Positions 38,294 to 49,459 of a stretch of 64,000 bases of DNA are shown one piece after another. Source of the stretch: Viscum album. Taxonomy: Eukaryota; Streptophyta; Magnoliopsida; Santalales; Viscaceae. The first letter of the stretch is position 1, and the number at the start of each line of letters is the position of its first letter. The stretch covers positions 1,548,964,868 through 1,549,028,867 of the forward strand of contig OY728122.1 of NCBI GenBank assembly GCA_963277665.1, read 5' to 3'. A program made the position numbers and the translations under genes. The notes under the pieces were generated by a model. The model did not search any database. It was not told the DNA's origin and saw only the letters and a program-made list of their open reading frames with translations.

Positions 38294-38480
38294 AGTGGGA
38301 CATTGATTCACTTAGTGTCTCAATGCCTTGCAGATGAAGCATTTTACATTTGAAATCATTTTCTTACCATTGAAATCATGTACAAGGTGTCCTTTTTCTC
38401 AACACTTATAATAAACTCCCATTCCCTTCAGTCATTTACCAATATGATTCATTCCACATATACCACATATTAGAAAATCC
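38294..38480 (-). pseudogene. LARD gag remnant with three zinc-knuckle motifs
   Basis: A single minus-strand frame, broken only by three in-frame stops, reads DFLICGICGMNHIGK, then GVYYKC.EKGHLVHDF, then VKCFICKALRH.VNQCPT. This is the gypsy gag pattern C..CG..H.G.C followed by two CCHC knuckles. The last keeps all four ligands in C-x2-C-x4-H-x4-C spacing, while the middle one has lost its first and last Cys to Tyr and Phe. Such a layout is common in Tekay/Del-type chromovirus gag. No protease follows, where an autonomous element would have it. Gag would package the element's RNA. Confidence 0.75.
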
Positions 38481-39213
38481 TTATTTTCCCTCTTTCATTT
38501 ATCCATCTTTCTCTCTTCCATTATTTTCTTCTCTTATTTCCCTTCAAATCCATGGGACTCAGAGAATTCTATACTTGTCTTATTAACACATGATACTATT
38601 TATTCATATGTTGAGAATACATGGTAGACTATTTACCTTTTCAATGTTGGTTTAATACTATGAAATATATGATCCTTATTACTCATTGGATCTTACATAT
38701 TTCTAGAGTTCACATTCCTTCTACTGGGAACCAATTCTATACAATATCATACAATAGGTCAGTTTATGAATTGTAATGAATAATTCCAAACATGTAAAAT
38801 ACCTAACATAAATTGAACAGTTTATGGATATAATCCATAAAAATATTTTCTTTGAGGAGATATATACTCATAAATCCTTCATAATTATTTGTAAAGAAAA
38901 TGAGAATTATCCAAATCATATCCCCTGGGAGTACCATAACCAAGAGTGCAACAAGGCCCATTGTCGCACAGCAAATCCCATTGAGTCTAGCTCAAAGAAG
39001 TGTTTTTAGGTTTTACCCAGAGATACATCTTATCCAGAGCCGCCTCTACCTGCTCGTATCCAAACAGGGAAGTATTTTCTGGAAAAAATCACAAAATATA
39101 TACATTACCAAAATTCTAGGAAGTTCTTTTATACTAATCCTCAAAGTATATCTTAGGGTATTGTGCTCTAATCAGAGTTTATCTAAATCACATTTCCATG
39201 GTTATTACTAAAC
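38481..39213 (-). pseudogene. Presumed N-terminal gag and leader of the LARD
   Basis: This lies between the primer binding site and the zinc-knuckle segment, where the gag matrix/capsid part should be. The minus strand shows a basic stretch (GNKRRK, REKDG) just upstream of the knuckles but no capsid motif I can confirm. Plus-strand frames at 38824-39009 and 38900-39211 oppose the element and are taken as chance. Confidence 0.4.
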
Positions 39214-39229
39214 TTATTCTGATACCAAC
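39214..39229 (-). other. LARD primer binding site (initiator-Met tRNA type)
   Basis: Minus-strand TTGGTATCAGAATAAG begins one base after the 5' LTR end. It matches TTGGTATCAGA exactly, the standard Met-tRNA complement of plant gypsy elements. Confidence 0.9.
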
Positions 39230-41019
39230 TGTAACACCCCGACCCTAGTTACCCAGATTCGGTGGATTATTTTAATACATTAGCATTATTATAATGAATC
39301 ATGTCCTGAAAGAATGATCAGTTTACCAGTCTTGGAAAATAGATTACATACATGGACGTCACATTACACATTTGAAAATAAAAAACAACATAAATGATCC
39401 TTTGATAATTCCAATAATCCCCTAGCTTAACCATTCTTATCAATCATAATACCCTTCTTGGAATCCAGAGAAAATTAACACATAGAAAGGGGTGAGCTCA
39501 GATGTTCATTAAGGATAACAATATAGCGGAAAACATTAATAAAAAAGCATAAAAATTTAAGGCAATGTATAAGATTAAAAAAAATCCTTTTTAAACTTAA
39601 ACTTCAGCATAATACGGAAAAGATAAAATAAAATAATTCCATATACTGATTCACATGGATACTCTACTAGTTGAATAATCACATGCAATATCAATAGCTG
39701 CATTCATAATGATGGAATGCATAATGTCAGACTATAATAACCATATTGTCAAGACCTTGTGCCAAGACTACAAATAAGATTTTGTCAAGGCCCTGTTCGA
39801 AGACACTAGTTTGTATCAAGAGACCTACCGATGCATTGAGGAGCTATAGCGGGCTCCACCTGTCACTTACTAAGTCCAATTCATTCCTCATATGAAAAGG
39901 TTTAAACATAACATAAAAATTAATATTAAAACTGACATACGAAATGACTATAATTTACACATAAACAATGAATGGTATAAAAATAATACATCCATAGTCA
40001 AACATATCACACAACTATCAATACAATACAGAATATTTGTTTCATAATAAATCAACTTCAAACAAGTTTAAAATTCATTAAATGATTTTTACATAGAAGA
40101 AAATGATTTGTAAAACTCTTTGAGAGAAATATACCTTATTCATGAAAACATTTAAAAGTCACAAAATTTAGAAAGGAAGACATTTAAATACATTTTTTGA
40201 ATCAAACTCTCATGTACCACTTTGAAACTTTTTTATGTAATTATCATTTCAAACCATTCATGTCTATTTAAATAAATCCATAAAACCTTTTTGAAAACAT
40301 TGAAATTGATGAGAACAGTTTAGAAGAATAAATCTTTAAAACATTTAAAATGTTGTTTTAGTAAAGGTCCCTTAAAATAATCCATTTGAAAAATATTTTA
40401 TGAAACATGGAAGTGGATAATAAATATTTCCTAGTGGATACTTATGTAAAAACAACCTCAGATAATAATGAGATTATGAAATTAACCCTTACCAATTTGG
40501 TAACTTATAAAACATACACCCCATGAAATAAGTACCATAAAATGAAGATGTAAATACACATAAATTAATTTTTATTAAAAAAACAATACAATTATGGGAT
40601 GTACATACACCGCACAAAAGGAAATGGTGGCAACATAGCATGAATCTCACTGGAATAAGGAGTGAGATGAAAACCCCTTACATTGCACTTTCCTTTAGTC
40701 GAGGGTACGTTTAACCTCCTGTATGAAGATTATAGTATGTTATTAAATTATAACATTACTATATTAATATTTATGATATCATACATGATTCATTTATGAC
40801 GTTATATTACCCATTTAATAATAATTTCCATGTTAAATTAATATTTTGGGTAATGATCGCTTTCTTTATCATACGTGTTTGAACTTGTTACTCTTGATTG
40901 TATCACATAGAAAAAGAGTTAAATACTTCCAGAATATAAAACATGATTTATATATCATATATATTTAGAATATAAATATGTATAATAGACATATATATGA
41001 AATGAAAAAAACCGTTTAT

Positions 41020-41453
41020 GGAAACGGTAGTCTGTACGTACGCATAAACGCTGTTTCCGTTTTCATATCATATTGAACGGAACTAAGTGATTAAGATATA
41101 TGTAAGTACACACACACACATAGATATATATATATATATATATCTACAGTATCATTATTATTTCATATTTTACATATTTATTATTAATATATATTTTTAT
41201 AGCCGTCGATGATTGGTGATCGTGGAAATGAATCTCATCGTGTCGTTGAGACGATAATATGTATGTACACACGAGCAACAATAACATTTCATTAAAGGTG
41301 TGGAAATGGATGGTATATTAATTTTTCAGAGATATTAGAATGTTTTTTTCATTTTTTATATACATATTACTCATCATTATATCAATCTAAATAACATAGT
41401 GTTGAATATCAAATTACACAGTGGCGTGGAGACGGTAACCCGTACGTTCGCAC
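41020..41453. repeat. Three spaced GTACGTAC repeats in LARD 5' LTR
   Basis: Units at 41020-41044 (GAAACGGTAGTCTGTACGTA...), 41248-41272 (GAGACGATAATATGTATGTA...) and 41428-41453 (GAGACGGTAACCCGTACGTT...) correspond one-to-one with those at 34175-34603. The changes are mainly C/G to T/A at CpG, as expected from deamination. Confidence 0.75.
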
Positions 41454-41798
41454 ACATGGTGACATTAACATTAATAATATGGATAGAATAATGAATATAT
41501 ATGTGACATATTTATAATAAATTAATAGTATATAAAATATACTAGTGTTTTTATTTTACAATAGAAACAACAAAGAATGAGTAAGTGGAAGAATAAGAGA
41601 ACTTGAAAGAGGGTGGTGAAATCATTACCACTTTTTCGGATTCTTCCTTTTGATTTGATCAAAAGGGATCCATAGGTTCGATTTATGACCAAAGGAATAC
41701 ATCTACGATGAATTTAGGATAGTTGGTGGGATATTTGGGGTGGGGTGGCCGAGCCAAATGGATTTGGAGATTTGATTTTTTGAGAAGGGGAAGTGCCC

Positions 41799-41809
41799 TT
41801 TTATAAGAG
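41799..41809 (-). promoter_or_regulatory. TATA box of LARD 5' LTR
   Basis: Minus-strand CTTATAAAAGG is 2.08 kb from the LTR start. This would have driven the element's full-length transcript. Confidence 0.65.
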
Positions 41810-43883
41810 GGTTGAGGGTCACTTTAAGAAACGATTAATGTATTAATTTATTATACAATCATATTTGGTTTATAATGGTTCAAAATGAACTTATTTCTAG
41901 AATTAGGTGGTTATGGCTATAAATCCTCTCAACAAATATGATTTAGAGAAGTTTAGGTTACCATTTTAAACTTATCTTTTAAATTTTACTCTTTGTTAAA
42001 TAGTTTAACTTTTACTGTGCCTTCTTTTATTCTTACTCTATATGGTTAATAAACCATACATAATATTACAAGAGAACAAAAAGTGGATAATTAATGACAT
42101 ATATAATATTATTTAATTGCTTTGGACTAATCTTACTTTTTAGGAATATTATATCATCCAATAATATAGTATTTATTTTAAATATTAATTTTTTTCAATT
42201 TTGACACTATTTTGTATTTTGTTTTTGTGAAAGTCATCACAACTTTTTTAATTTGAAAACGATATATTGAATCATACCTAACATGTCATAGTCACCTAAA
42301 AAATTAGTTTATGTTATGAAAACATTGAAATTATCTTTATTTTAATATTTATAACACCATTTATCTGATTCATTCATTAATAAGGTAATTACTCCATCAT
42401 CATTATATCATAAATAAATTTAATTATTTATTTTTCAAAAAATTAAAAATAAAATACCATGAGGTAGGAAATAATTTTTTCTTTGTAATGAATATTTATA
42501 GTCGAATTTATCTTATCCATAGTCCTATATTAAAAATATATTAGTTAATAGACATTGAATTTAACAGTTTTAAATATTCTTTAAATTAAATAATAATAAA
42601 TGTCCTAATATAATCCAAGTGAACCTAAATGGTCATATTTTATTCCTAAAGTTGTTTTTGGTTGAATTAAACTCATCCAATTAAATTATGACATATGTTA
42701 TGGTAATTATAATATCATTTCACCTTTAATTAACCTATTAAATTTTAACCGTGGTAAATAAAAGTCAAAAGTTACTATTCACCAAAAATTATTTTAATCT
42801 TATTAAACCACATTTTACATACGTAGGTTAACTAGGTCTCTCTGATTTATGAAATTCTACTCACAAAAGCGGTAAAATTATGTTTTATGAAAATTTTCTA
42901 ATGCTCATAGAAGGTGGGTAAATGACATTAAAAAGTTCAACAAATTTTTATATATCTAATATTATTACAAAATGACTCTAATGAATTACATTGAAAAAAT
43001 ATATATATTATGTATACATTTTTACCAAAAATAAATTTAAACAAAATAATAAATTATTTAAATAAGAAAGTCAGTTTTAAACAATAACGTAGTGTTTTTC
43101 ACTATTCATCAAAAATTGAATGTTTTCAGAAAAGTACCAATAATTCGCCCTAATATGATTTTAATATTTTGAAACCAAAAATGAAGTCAAATCTACCAAT
43201 TTAAAATCCTATATTTTTCATTAATTAATTTAAAATTAATTCCCATTTTTAAAACCAAAAAGAAAATTTTTATGAAATAATAACTATCAAATGATTGACA
43301 CTTGTTAATGTCCATTTTCAAAGTGGAATTATATATAATAACCAAAATTGGATTAAATGGTAAAAATATAATCTAATTATACATCTAAAACATTAAAATT
43401 TATAATTGAACACTATAAATTATTTTGATTAAAAATGTTGTTTTCAATTAAAATATAGTATTTTTCACTATTCATCCAAATATGAAAGTTATCACAAAAA
43501 CAACAAAAATTTATCAAAACTAAATTATTATGTCCTGATTCTAAATAAGAAGCTTATTTTGTCATATTTAATATATAAAATTTTTAGAATATTGGATTTA
43601 AAAAGGGTTCTCCATTAAAAGGCTGTAAAATTTCATTTTTTTAAAAAACATTTCTTATATAAAAAAATGAATTTGTTCTTACATTATGTCTATGAAACTT
43701 GTAATATATATTCTAGAATTATAAGGATTATATAAAGTTCAAAATTCAGTTAATACTATTCAAAACTGCTTTTGAATGGCTAGTTTTGTACGTCGCGGTG
43801 TGCTTAAACTCAGTATAGCATGTAGTACAAGTTATTGAATTTCTTTGAAGAAATAACGTACTATGAAATCATGGGCTGTTACA

Positions 43884-43888
43884 CCATG
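43884..43888. other. Target site duplication, right (CCATG)
   Basis: It is identical to 32384-32388. The sequence after it resumes B's RT upstream of the LGHVVS motif. Confidence 0.9.
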
Positions 43889-44600
43889 TATCCCCTTAAC
43901 TTTTATTCTTGAATATAGAAATCTCATTTAGATAGCTTGGAATTATTTTGTGTTATATTAACAATTCTAGAACTTCTCTCATATGGCACACATGATCCTC
44001 CTTAAACCTAGAGTGAAGAAGAATTTTATCAAAAAATATCTCATTGATAGTATCAAGATACTCATGTAAAATCATTTTCAATAAATCTATAATGAATTCC
44101 AAATGGCATGAAAAGGTACTCATAAGAGCTATACCTGTTCCAGATCGTAGTTTTTATATGGTCATATTATTTTATACTCAACTGGGGATAACCAGATCAA
44201 TTAGTCAATCATATAAACAATCCATGTAATTGGATTCTTGTTATTTATATTAACTTGATTGATAATCCACTAATAAAAACAATGGTAATGGGACCCATCA
44301 TATATCTTAGAAAAGAGAATAGGTGTCGCCCAAGGAGACACACTCGGACATATAAATCTCTTCCCAAGATGATCATCCAACTGAGTCTTCAACACATTCA
44401 TTTAAAATGGTGAAATATAATATGAAGGAATACATAACAGCTACGTACTTGGTATTAATAAATAGAAAACTATACCTCCCATACCTATGGAAGCCCCAAG
44501 AATTCTGATAGAAAAACTCTGAGAAAGTCAACGAGAACTGGAGGGAGAGCATCACTCAGTGATTCTCATTCTAAAAAAAACCAATAATAATACTTTCCGT
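43889..44600 (-). pseudogene. Element B reverse transcriptase, 5' part
   Basis: Minus-strand frames show the gypsy RT order: VLVDFLRVFLSEFLGLP, KTQLDDHLGKRFICPSVSPW, ATPILFSKIYDG, INQVNINNKNPI, FIIDLLKMILHEYLDT, IFFDKILLHSRFKEDH and MREVLELL. These correspond to [34 protein letters not shown], LNxVTxKNxYP, FMDLMNxVFxxYLD, FIDDILIYSxxxEEH and LRxVLxxL. The FIDD catalytic pair reads FFDK, so one Asp is lost. Frames shift several times. The open frame at 44373-44555 covers the N-terminal part out of register, and 44044-44229 is an opposite-strand shadow. Confidence 0.75.
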
Positions 44601-44845
44601 AACCCTGTATAAGAATGTATGAATCTACTTGACCGTAGGTCCCTTTCTCCTAAAAGAATATGGTACAGCCTATTAAGAGCATCAAAGGGGACCCATCAAA
44701 GTTAAAAATGAATTTTCACTTTATTAACAATGATATAATCAATACTGAAAATGACTTCAAAATATTCTGTCTAATGAACAATGAAATCACATGTATCCTT
44801 AATATTTGATTATGTGAAACCACAAGTAGGACAATGAAGAAGATA

Positions 44846-45046
44846 TTATATCTTCATTATGAGTGGTGTAGTAATATTAATTTCAATGGATGAAATATCA
44901 ATGCGACAATTTAGAATATTAATAATATTAGTAGAAAAGAGTAAATGAGATTCCCCAGTATCATATAAATAAGTAACTAACGATGAAGATATATTTATGG
45001 TCGCTCTCACAGTCACTGGACTCATATCTAGATCCTCTAGAGACAC
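44846..45046 (-). pseudogene. Element B aspartic protease (retropepsin) remnant
   Basis: The 66-codon frame contains VTYLYDTGESHLLFSTNIIN, matching the gypsy protease active-site block VLFDTGASHSFIS. The catalytic Asp-Thr-Gly is intact at residues 29-31, and the following Ala is Glu. It precedes RT and follows gag on the minus strand, as in Ty3/gypsy pol. Downstream flap and ILG motifs are not legible. Confidence 0.8.
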
Positions 45047-45797
45047 TTATACTATGTGAAAAATATTATTATTACTTTCCTATGGCTGGAAACCATTAGT
45101 TAGTGTAGAATTTGATTGAAGCATATTTATTTTAGGTTCTAAAGATCTCATCCCACTACATGGAGTATCATAGATATGATAAATCTTCTAAAAGTGTCTT
45201 GGGAATCCATGGGAATCACATATATTTAGTTCCATAGTTAAAATCCATTTCAAATTCTGAATATTTCACACTTCTAGAAAATAAAAGTGCCTATTATAGG
45301 GGCTACTAAAGGAATAGAATAAACATAGTGTTGGTAACCACCAAAAAAATAACCATTCTTTCTATTTCCATTAAAGGAACTCATAGAACTACCACATGGA
45401 GAAAAATGAACTCATGCCAAACCTGACTTACCAACCAAACCAACTCAACTATTAATGATCAATCTTGAACATAAGAATTAAAAGAGAGATTAAAAAATAA
45501 AACTAGAGAATGAATATCATATAGAAGTACCATCTCAAATATTCATATAATTATCTTTTCATTCAATATCATCTCAGGTGGAACTATAAAATCTCAAAAA
45601 AGTGATTTCCATACTCAGTAATTGTCCTATCATCCTTCTAGAGTTTATAATAATCTATAACCTTTTCAAATACCATTGAATATATATATAATTACTTGAT
45701 GAAAAATATAAATCCCTTTCACTCTAATCCCTCATGCTTCTAATTTCTACCCTTCATGTCCCACCATCACTAGAGGCCCTTTAAGCATGAAGGTGTC
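45047..45797 (-). pseudogene. Element B gag, C-terminal part
   Basis: Lies between the capsid-like piece and protease. The minus strand shows short matches such as EYGNHFFEIL near 45600 to the YExxFxxL stretch of gypsy capsid, then a low-complexity region (NGNRKNGYFFGG) where the zinc knuckle would lie. No intact CCHC was found. Heavily stopped. Confidence 0.45.
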
Positions 45798-46051
45798 CTA
45801 TTTCACATTGATTGAATCAGGAATCTCCAAGAACTCAAAAAAAAGATCAAACTTCCTCAAACAATCCCCATCATCATAAGGATCACATGAACCTATATCA
45901 CTTGTGAATTATAGGGAATGAAATCATGAGAATTATTATGACACACTTCCCATTGAGGTTCCATAATTTGTGTTTGAATAGGGATCTGTTCAGGTGCCAG
46001 TACAAGAGCTTGGACAAGATGTACAATAGCCTCAACTAGATTCTTGTCCAT
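45798..46051 (-). pseudogene. Element B gag, N-terminal part
   Basis: Two minus-strand frames joined by one frameshift read MDKNLVEAIVHLVQALVLAP, then NNSHDFIPYNSQVI, then GSCDPYDDGDCLRKFDLFFE and FLEIPDSINVK. This fits the plant gypsy gag pattern in which a DF..P..F.G..DP..A..WL..EKIF block precedes NV..A...L.G.A..WW. Without that frameshift it would be one open stretch of about 85 codons. It starts about 75 bp after the presumed 5' LTR end, so the leader is short or partly deleted. Confidence 0.6.
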
Positions 46052-46126
46052 GAATAGATTTTATTTCCATGGTTCATTATATGATTTCTCCTAGATACAA
46101 TTTAAATGTTTTCTCAGATGCATGAT

Positions 46127-48489
46127 GCTACAAAATATCTAAAAATAACTATGAATACGTTATAAGATTACTCAAATGAACACTCAAAAATGAGAAATGA
46201 GGGAAATTATTCCAAGAAAATAAGAAAACATGATTTTGATTTCAATAAAACAATGAAAAAATAAGGAAAATAATAGAAATAATCTTCAATAAATCTATCC
46301 CAAACCAACCATGGTGACATAAGGATCATTACACAGAGAGATCACTATGCACTCACCCAAAAATACCTCATAAGTCCCGATAATATCTACCAATTTTATA
46401 ATGACATAAAGGAAAGATTCACAACCTACACCTCTAATACCACATTTTCTTTCACCACCAAAAATATCCTGACACATTAATATCCAAGACTGTCTAAGTA
46501 AGAACCTAAGGGAGTTAGTGATTCCCATAGGTTGGAGACTAGAACCTGACATCATAAAAGGTAAATATTGGAAGAGTTTTCCACATAAAATGTGATGGGA
46601 ATTGAAGAATGTTCGTATAATATATGAATACTCCCAAAGTAGATAGTACAAAAAGTTAAAGATGTGAAAAACAGAAATAAAACATTATAAAAGTACTAAA
46701 AAACAAGATAAGGAACAAACGTCCCAAAATATACAACACACCAATACTAATGAATCAATAAAAACCAGCACCTCTATGTGGCCCATTCTCTTTACTCAAA
46801 CCTAGTAGAAGGAAATCTACAAATTACAAAAGGAAATGGTAGGGTATAAGAGAAAATTCTTGTAGGTTCTCATAAAGTGTTCTATAATAGGATGCCATAA
46901 TAAATAAACAAAAACATACTTTCAATTTCAAATAAAATGAGTATGGAACTATAATTGAATATTTTAAAAAAAGTCATTTCATTTCAATTGATGGAAAAAT
47001 TTCAAAATTTTGATTAAGTAAACATTTTATATAGAATGTATTTATATAAATAACCAAGAATGAGTAAATAGTTACACAATAAATAGAATATATATAAATA
47101 TAAGTAATCCCATCCTTAAACATGGTTATCTGATAAGAGGTACAACAGTTCCATGTTGTGGGATCCTTACGTACCACATATTTATGATCAAGTAAAAATG
47201 TGTACAAATTCCCCTTAGTAACCAGTCATAAATTACTCATCAATATCCCATCAGGGATAACATCCATTAAACAATTTGTTTTTGTTAGTGTTGTAAACTG
47301 TCTACCTATTGTTATGGAATTATCACCCAAGTGTGTTTGTCCAAAATAACCCACACACTATCTATGTTATCTTGTGATCAACCAATCAATCATAAATTGG
47401 AAAATTGTTTTAAAACTCTGAAAAATAAAATTTCCCAATTTTTTTACTTTCAATATGCCAATTTCACATTAAAAACCAAAACATGGTTTTTTAGTAATTT
47501 TTTGCATTTTTTAAGATAAAACCGATCCTAGTTATATATATAATTAATTTAATCCATTTTTCCCAAAATAAATTTCACAAATCAGTTTCAAAAAAATAAA
47601 TTAATTCCAAATCACACCCCAATTACCATTTCCAATGGAATTTGGGGTTTTCTAAAATTTCATGCCAAATCAATTAAAATCCCAATATATATAGACATTA
47701 GTTATCAAAATTAAAAAGAACAAAATTTAATTTAAATCATGTAATTCAAGGGTTTATAACATAGAAAATCTCAACAGAACCACCAACCTTTTACACAGAG
47801 ATCGTGTATCACAATGCCGATAATAAAATTTACCAATGAAGAACATCAAAAAAGTAAATCAAGGAATCAACACTAGATTAAAGATAAAAAACAATTGATT
47901 TTAGATCCATTAGATACTATATTATATAGAAACCCCTAAGGAGTATAGATAGAGAGATTGGGTGAGAAGGAAAGGGAGAAAATGCTAACCGTAGAGTTAT
48001 TGAACGATGTTGTCCAAGCACCGATGTGCCTCATAATAGGTTTTTAGGAGAAAAAATTGGTTCGTAGGAGCTCCATATACCAAATAAGACATCCAATACT
48101 ATGTTAGGGATGAGTGGGTGTTAATATGATATTTAGGGTAATTTTAAATTAATTTTTGGAATTAAAAAAGTACTCATGCATGGTTTCCTAGATGTGGTTG
48201 CAAGGATTTTCAAAACATGCACCTAACCATGTACCGTATAATGGGGAGTGTCATTTATACTAGTTGGGAAAACAATTTATCATACCATGCACAACCTGTG
48301 AAAACCCCATATTTCTGTTTGTTTTATTTTCACTTGGGGGACACACAGTTTGGGGAAACTGTGTGCCAACTATGCAAAACCTAGAATAAAAAAAATTAAC
48401 TTTCCTCTCGAAATAACCTATAATGAAACCCAAAAAATGAATAAAAAGTAGTGTTAAAGTGTACCTAAAAACCATTATAGGATGTCACA
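46127..48489 (-). repeat. 5' LTR of element B
   Basis: It aligns with 27869-30289 and 7601-9310. The right end reads GGATGTCACA in the place of the TGTTACA end of unit 1. The left end is inferred from LTR length, and a clear primer binding site was not found. Frames inside (46295-46651, 118 codons; 46974-47207; 47331-47519; 48260-48475) lack motifs and are not conserved as frames in the other LTRs. Confidence 0.65.
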
Positions 48490-49459
48490 TAATTGTTTTC
48501 ATCATGCCCAAAGAGTTTCTAGGGAAGGACATGGTATGATGCATGTCTTAGAGTTACCATTTCAATGTGATCCAAATTTCTTAAAAGGCACCATTTACAT
48601 TTACTATAATTTTTTTATTATTTATTCAATTTAAAAGAAACACACTCCTACTTTAATAAATCCTTAAACCATGATCTTATACTTGAGGAGTGAGGAGTTT
48701 TGTTCTATTATTATAGGATATCCATGTTGTAGTATGAGTAAGGATCTATGGTCTACATAGAAATTATGAGTAGATGTAAGTGAAATATCATGCTTATGAG
48801 GATTTCCTATGTTTGAGGTCACAAAAATAAAATATAATCATTGGTATAGAGTTTCTATATTATGTTTGTGATATCATTTATTTCTTCAAGAGGTGGGTCA
48901 TATTATTTTTTTTAATGGAGAAAAAGTTGTGTTTATTAGTGAACATGACCATCAAATGAGTCATATGAATGTTGATCCCTTATGTTACATGAAGACCGAG
49001 TTAATGTAATGTTTATTGGTGGTTCATTTGGTGGAAGTGTTTAGTTTTATAGAAGAGTAAACTAGTTTTTTCCAAAATAGGTTTCGATGTTAATCACTCG
49101 AAGTGCGATGGAGTTAATAATAATGTTGCATCCTGGCATCTCTCGGATAATAATGTTTCCATATAGGATGTATCCTTTAGAGTTGTAGAATTTATGGATT
49201 TAGATAGATGATATTTTGTAAATCGGTTTTATTTAGACTAATGTTTCTCATTAGGGTGATCCAAACAAATTTGTGGAGATAGAAGATTGTGGTATGTGAC
49301 TCTAAATTTATTGTTGGTGCTTAAATTAAATGATAATGAAGAATAACTACCCATTCCATGGAATGGTGATTTATTTGATCATCTAATCAGATATATATGG
49401 TTCTTGAAGATCAGTTTATGGTTAGGATATCATTAGATTCTTTTGAAGGATGTACATAT
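48490..49459 (+). pseudogene. Element C interior up to RT, resumed after B
   Basis: At about 49320-49470 a decayed RT block reads LPIPWNGDLFDHLIRYIWFL, KISLWLGYH and LLKDVHI, matching YPIPRIDDLFDQL.GA.YFSKIDLRSGYHQIRIKEEDI. It breaks off here and resumes at 60343. The 0.8 kb before it should hold gag, protease and RT N-terminus but is too short for all of them and shows no clear motif, so part of C is missing. About 48500-48670 is A/C-rich and may be foreign. Confidence 0.55.

Larger units (their letters stand above)
32389..43883 (-). mobile_element. Non-autonomous LARD / TR-GAG type LTR element, 11.5 kb
   Basis: All structural marks are present: LTRs of 4646 and 4653 bp, both bounded TG...CA in the form TGTAA...TTACA, a perfect 5-bp target duplication, a Met-tRNA primer binding site beside the right LTR, and a polypurine tract beside the left LTR. 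The last two make it minus-strand. The interior is only 2.2 kb and shows gag zinc knuckles but no protease, RT, RNase H or integrase, so it must have used enzymes supplied in trans. LTRs above 4 kb with a short interior fit the LARD definition, and a gag-only interior fits TR-GAG. LTR identity by eye is about 85%, younger than its host element B. Confidence 0.9.
39231..43883 (-). repeat. LARD 5' LTR
   Basis: It pairs with 32389-37034 over its full length. On the minus strand it starts TGTAACAGCCCATGATTTCA and ends GGGGTGTTACA. TATA is near 41799-41809. GTACGTAC-type repeats recur at 41020-41044, 41248-41272 and 41428-41453, the middle one degraded. Confidence 0.9.
27869..48489 (-). mobile_element. 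Gypsy retrotransposon B, minus strand, split by the LARD
   Basis: Reading from right to left: 5' LTR (about 46127-48489), gag, protease, RT, then 11.5 kb of inserted LARD, RT end, integrase, integrase tail, polypurine tract and 3' LTR (27869-30289). Without the LARD it would be about 9.1 kb, a normal gypsy size. The LTRs differ heavily (roughly a quarter of positions by eye), so B is old. A target duplication could not be established: the right flank is TAATT and the left border is vague. The order PR-RT-RH-IN defines Ty3/gypsy, and the long integrase tail suggests a Tekay/Del-like chromovirus. Confidence 0.8.

Noticed and set aside
38824..39211. Overlapping plus-strand frames of 61 and 103 codons
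   Set aside because: They run against the LARD's orientation, in the presumed gag/leader region, and end at the primer binding site. They are treated as shadows.
46295..46651. 118-codon minus-strand frame, the longest in the window
   Set aside because: It falls in B's 5' LTR and is not open in the partner LTR at about 28100-28450. No domain is recognisable.
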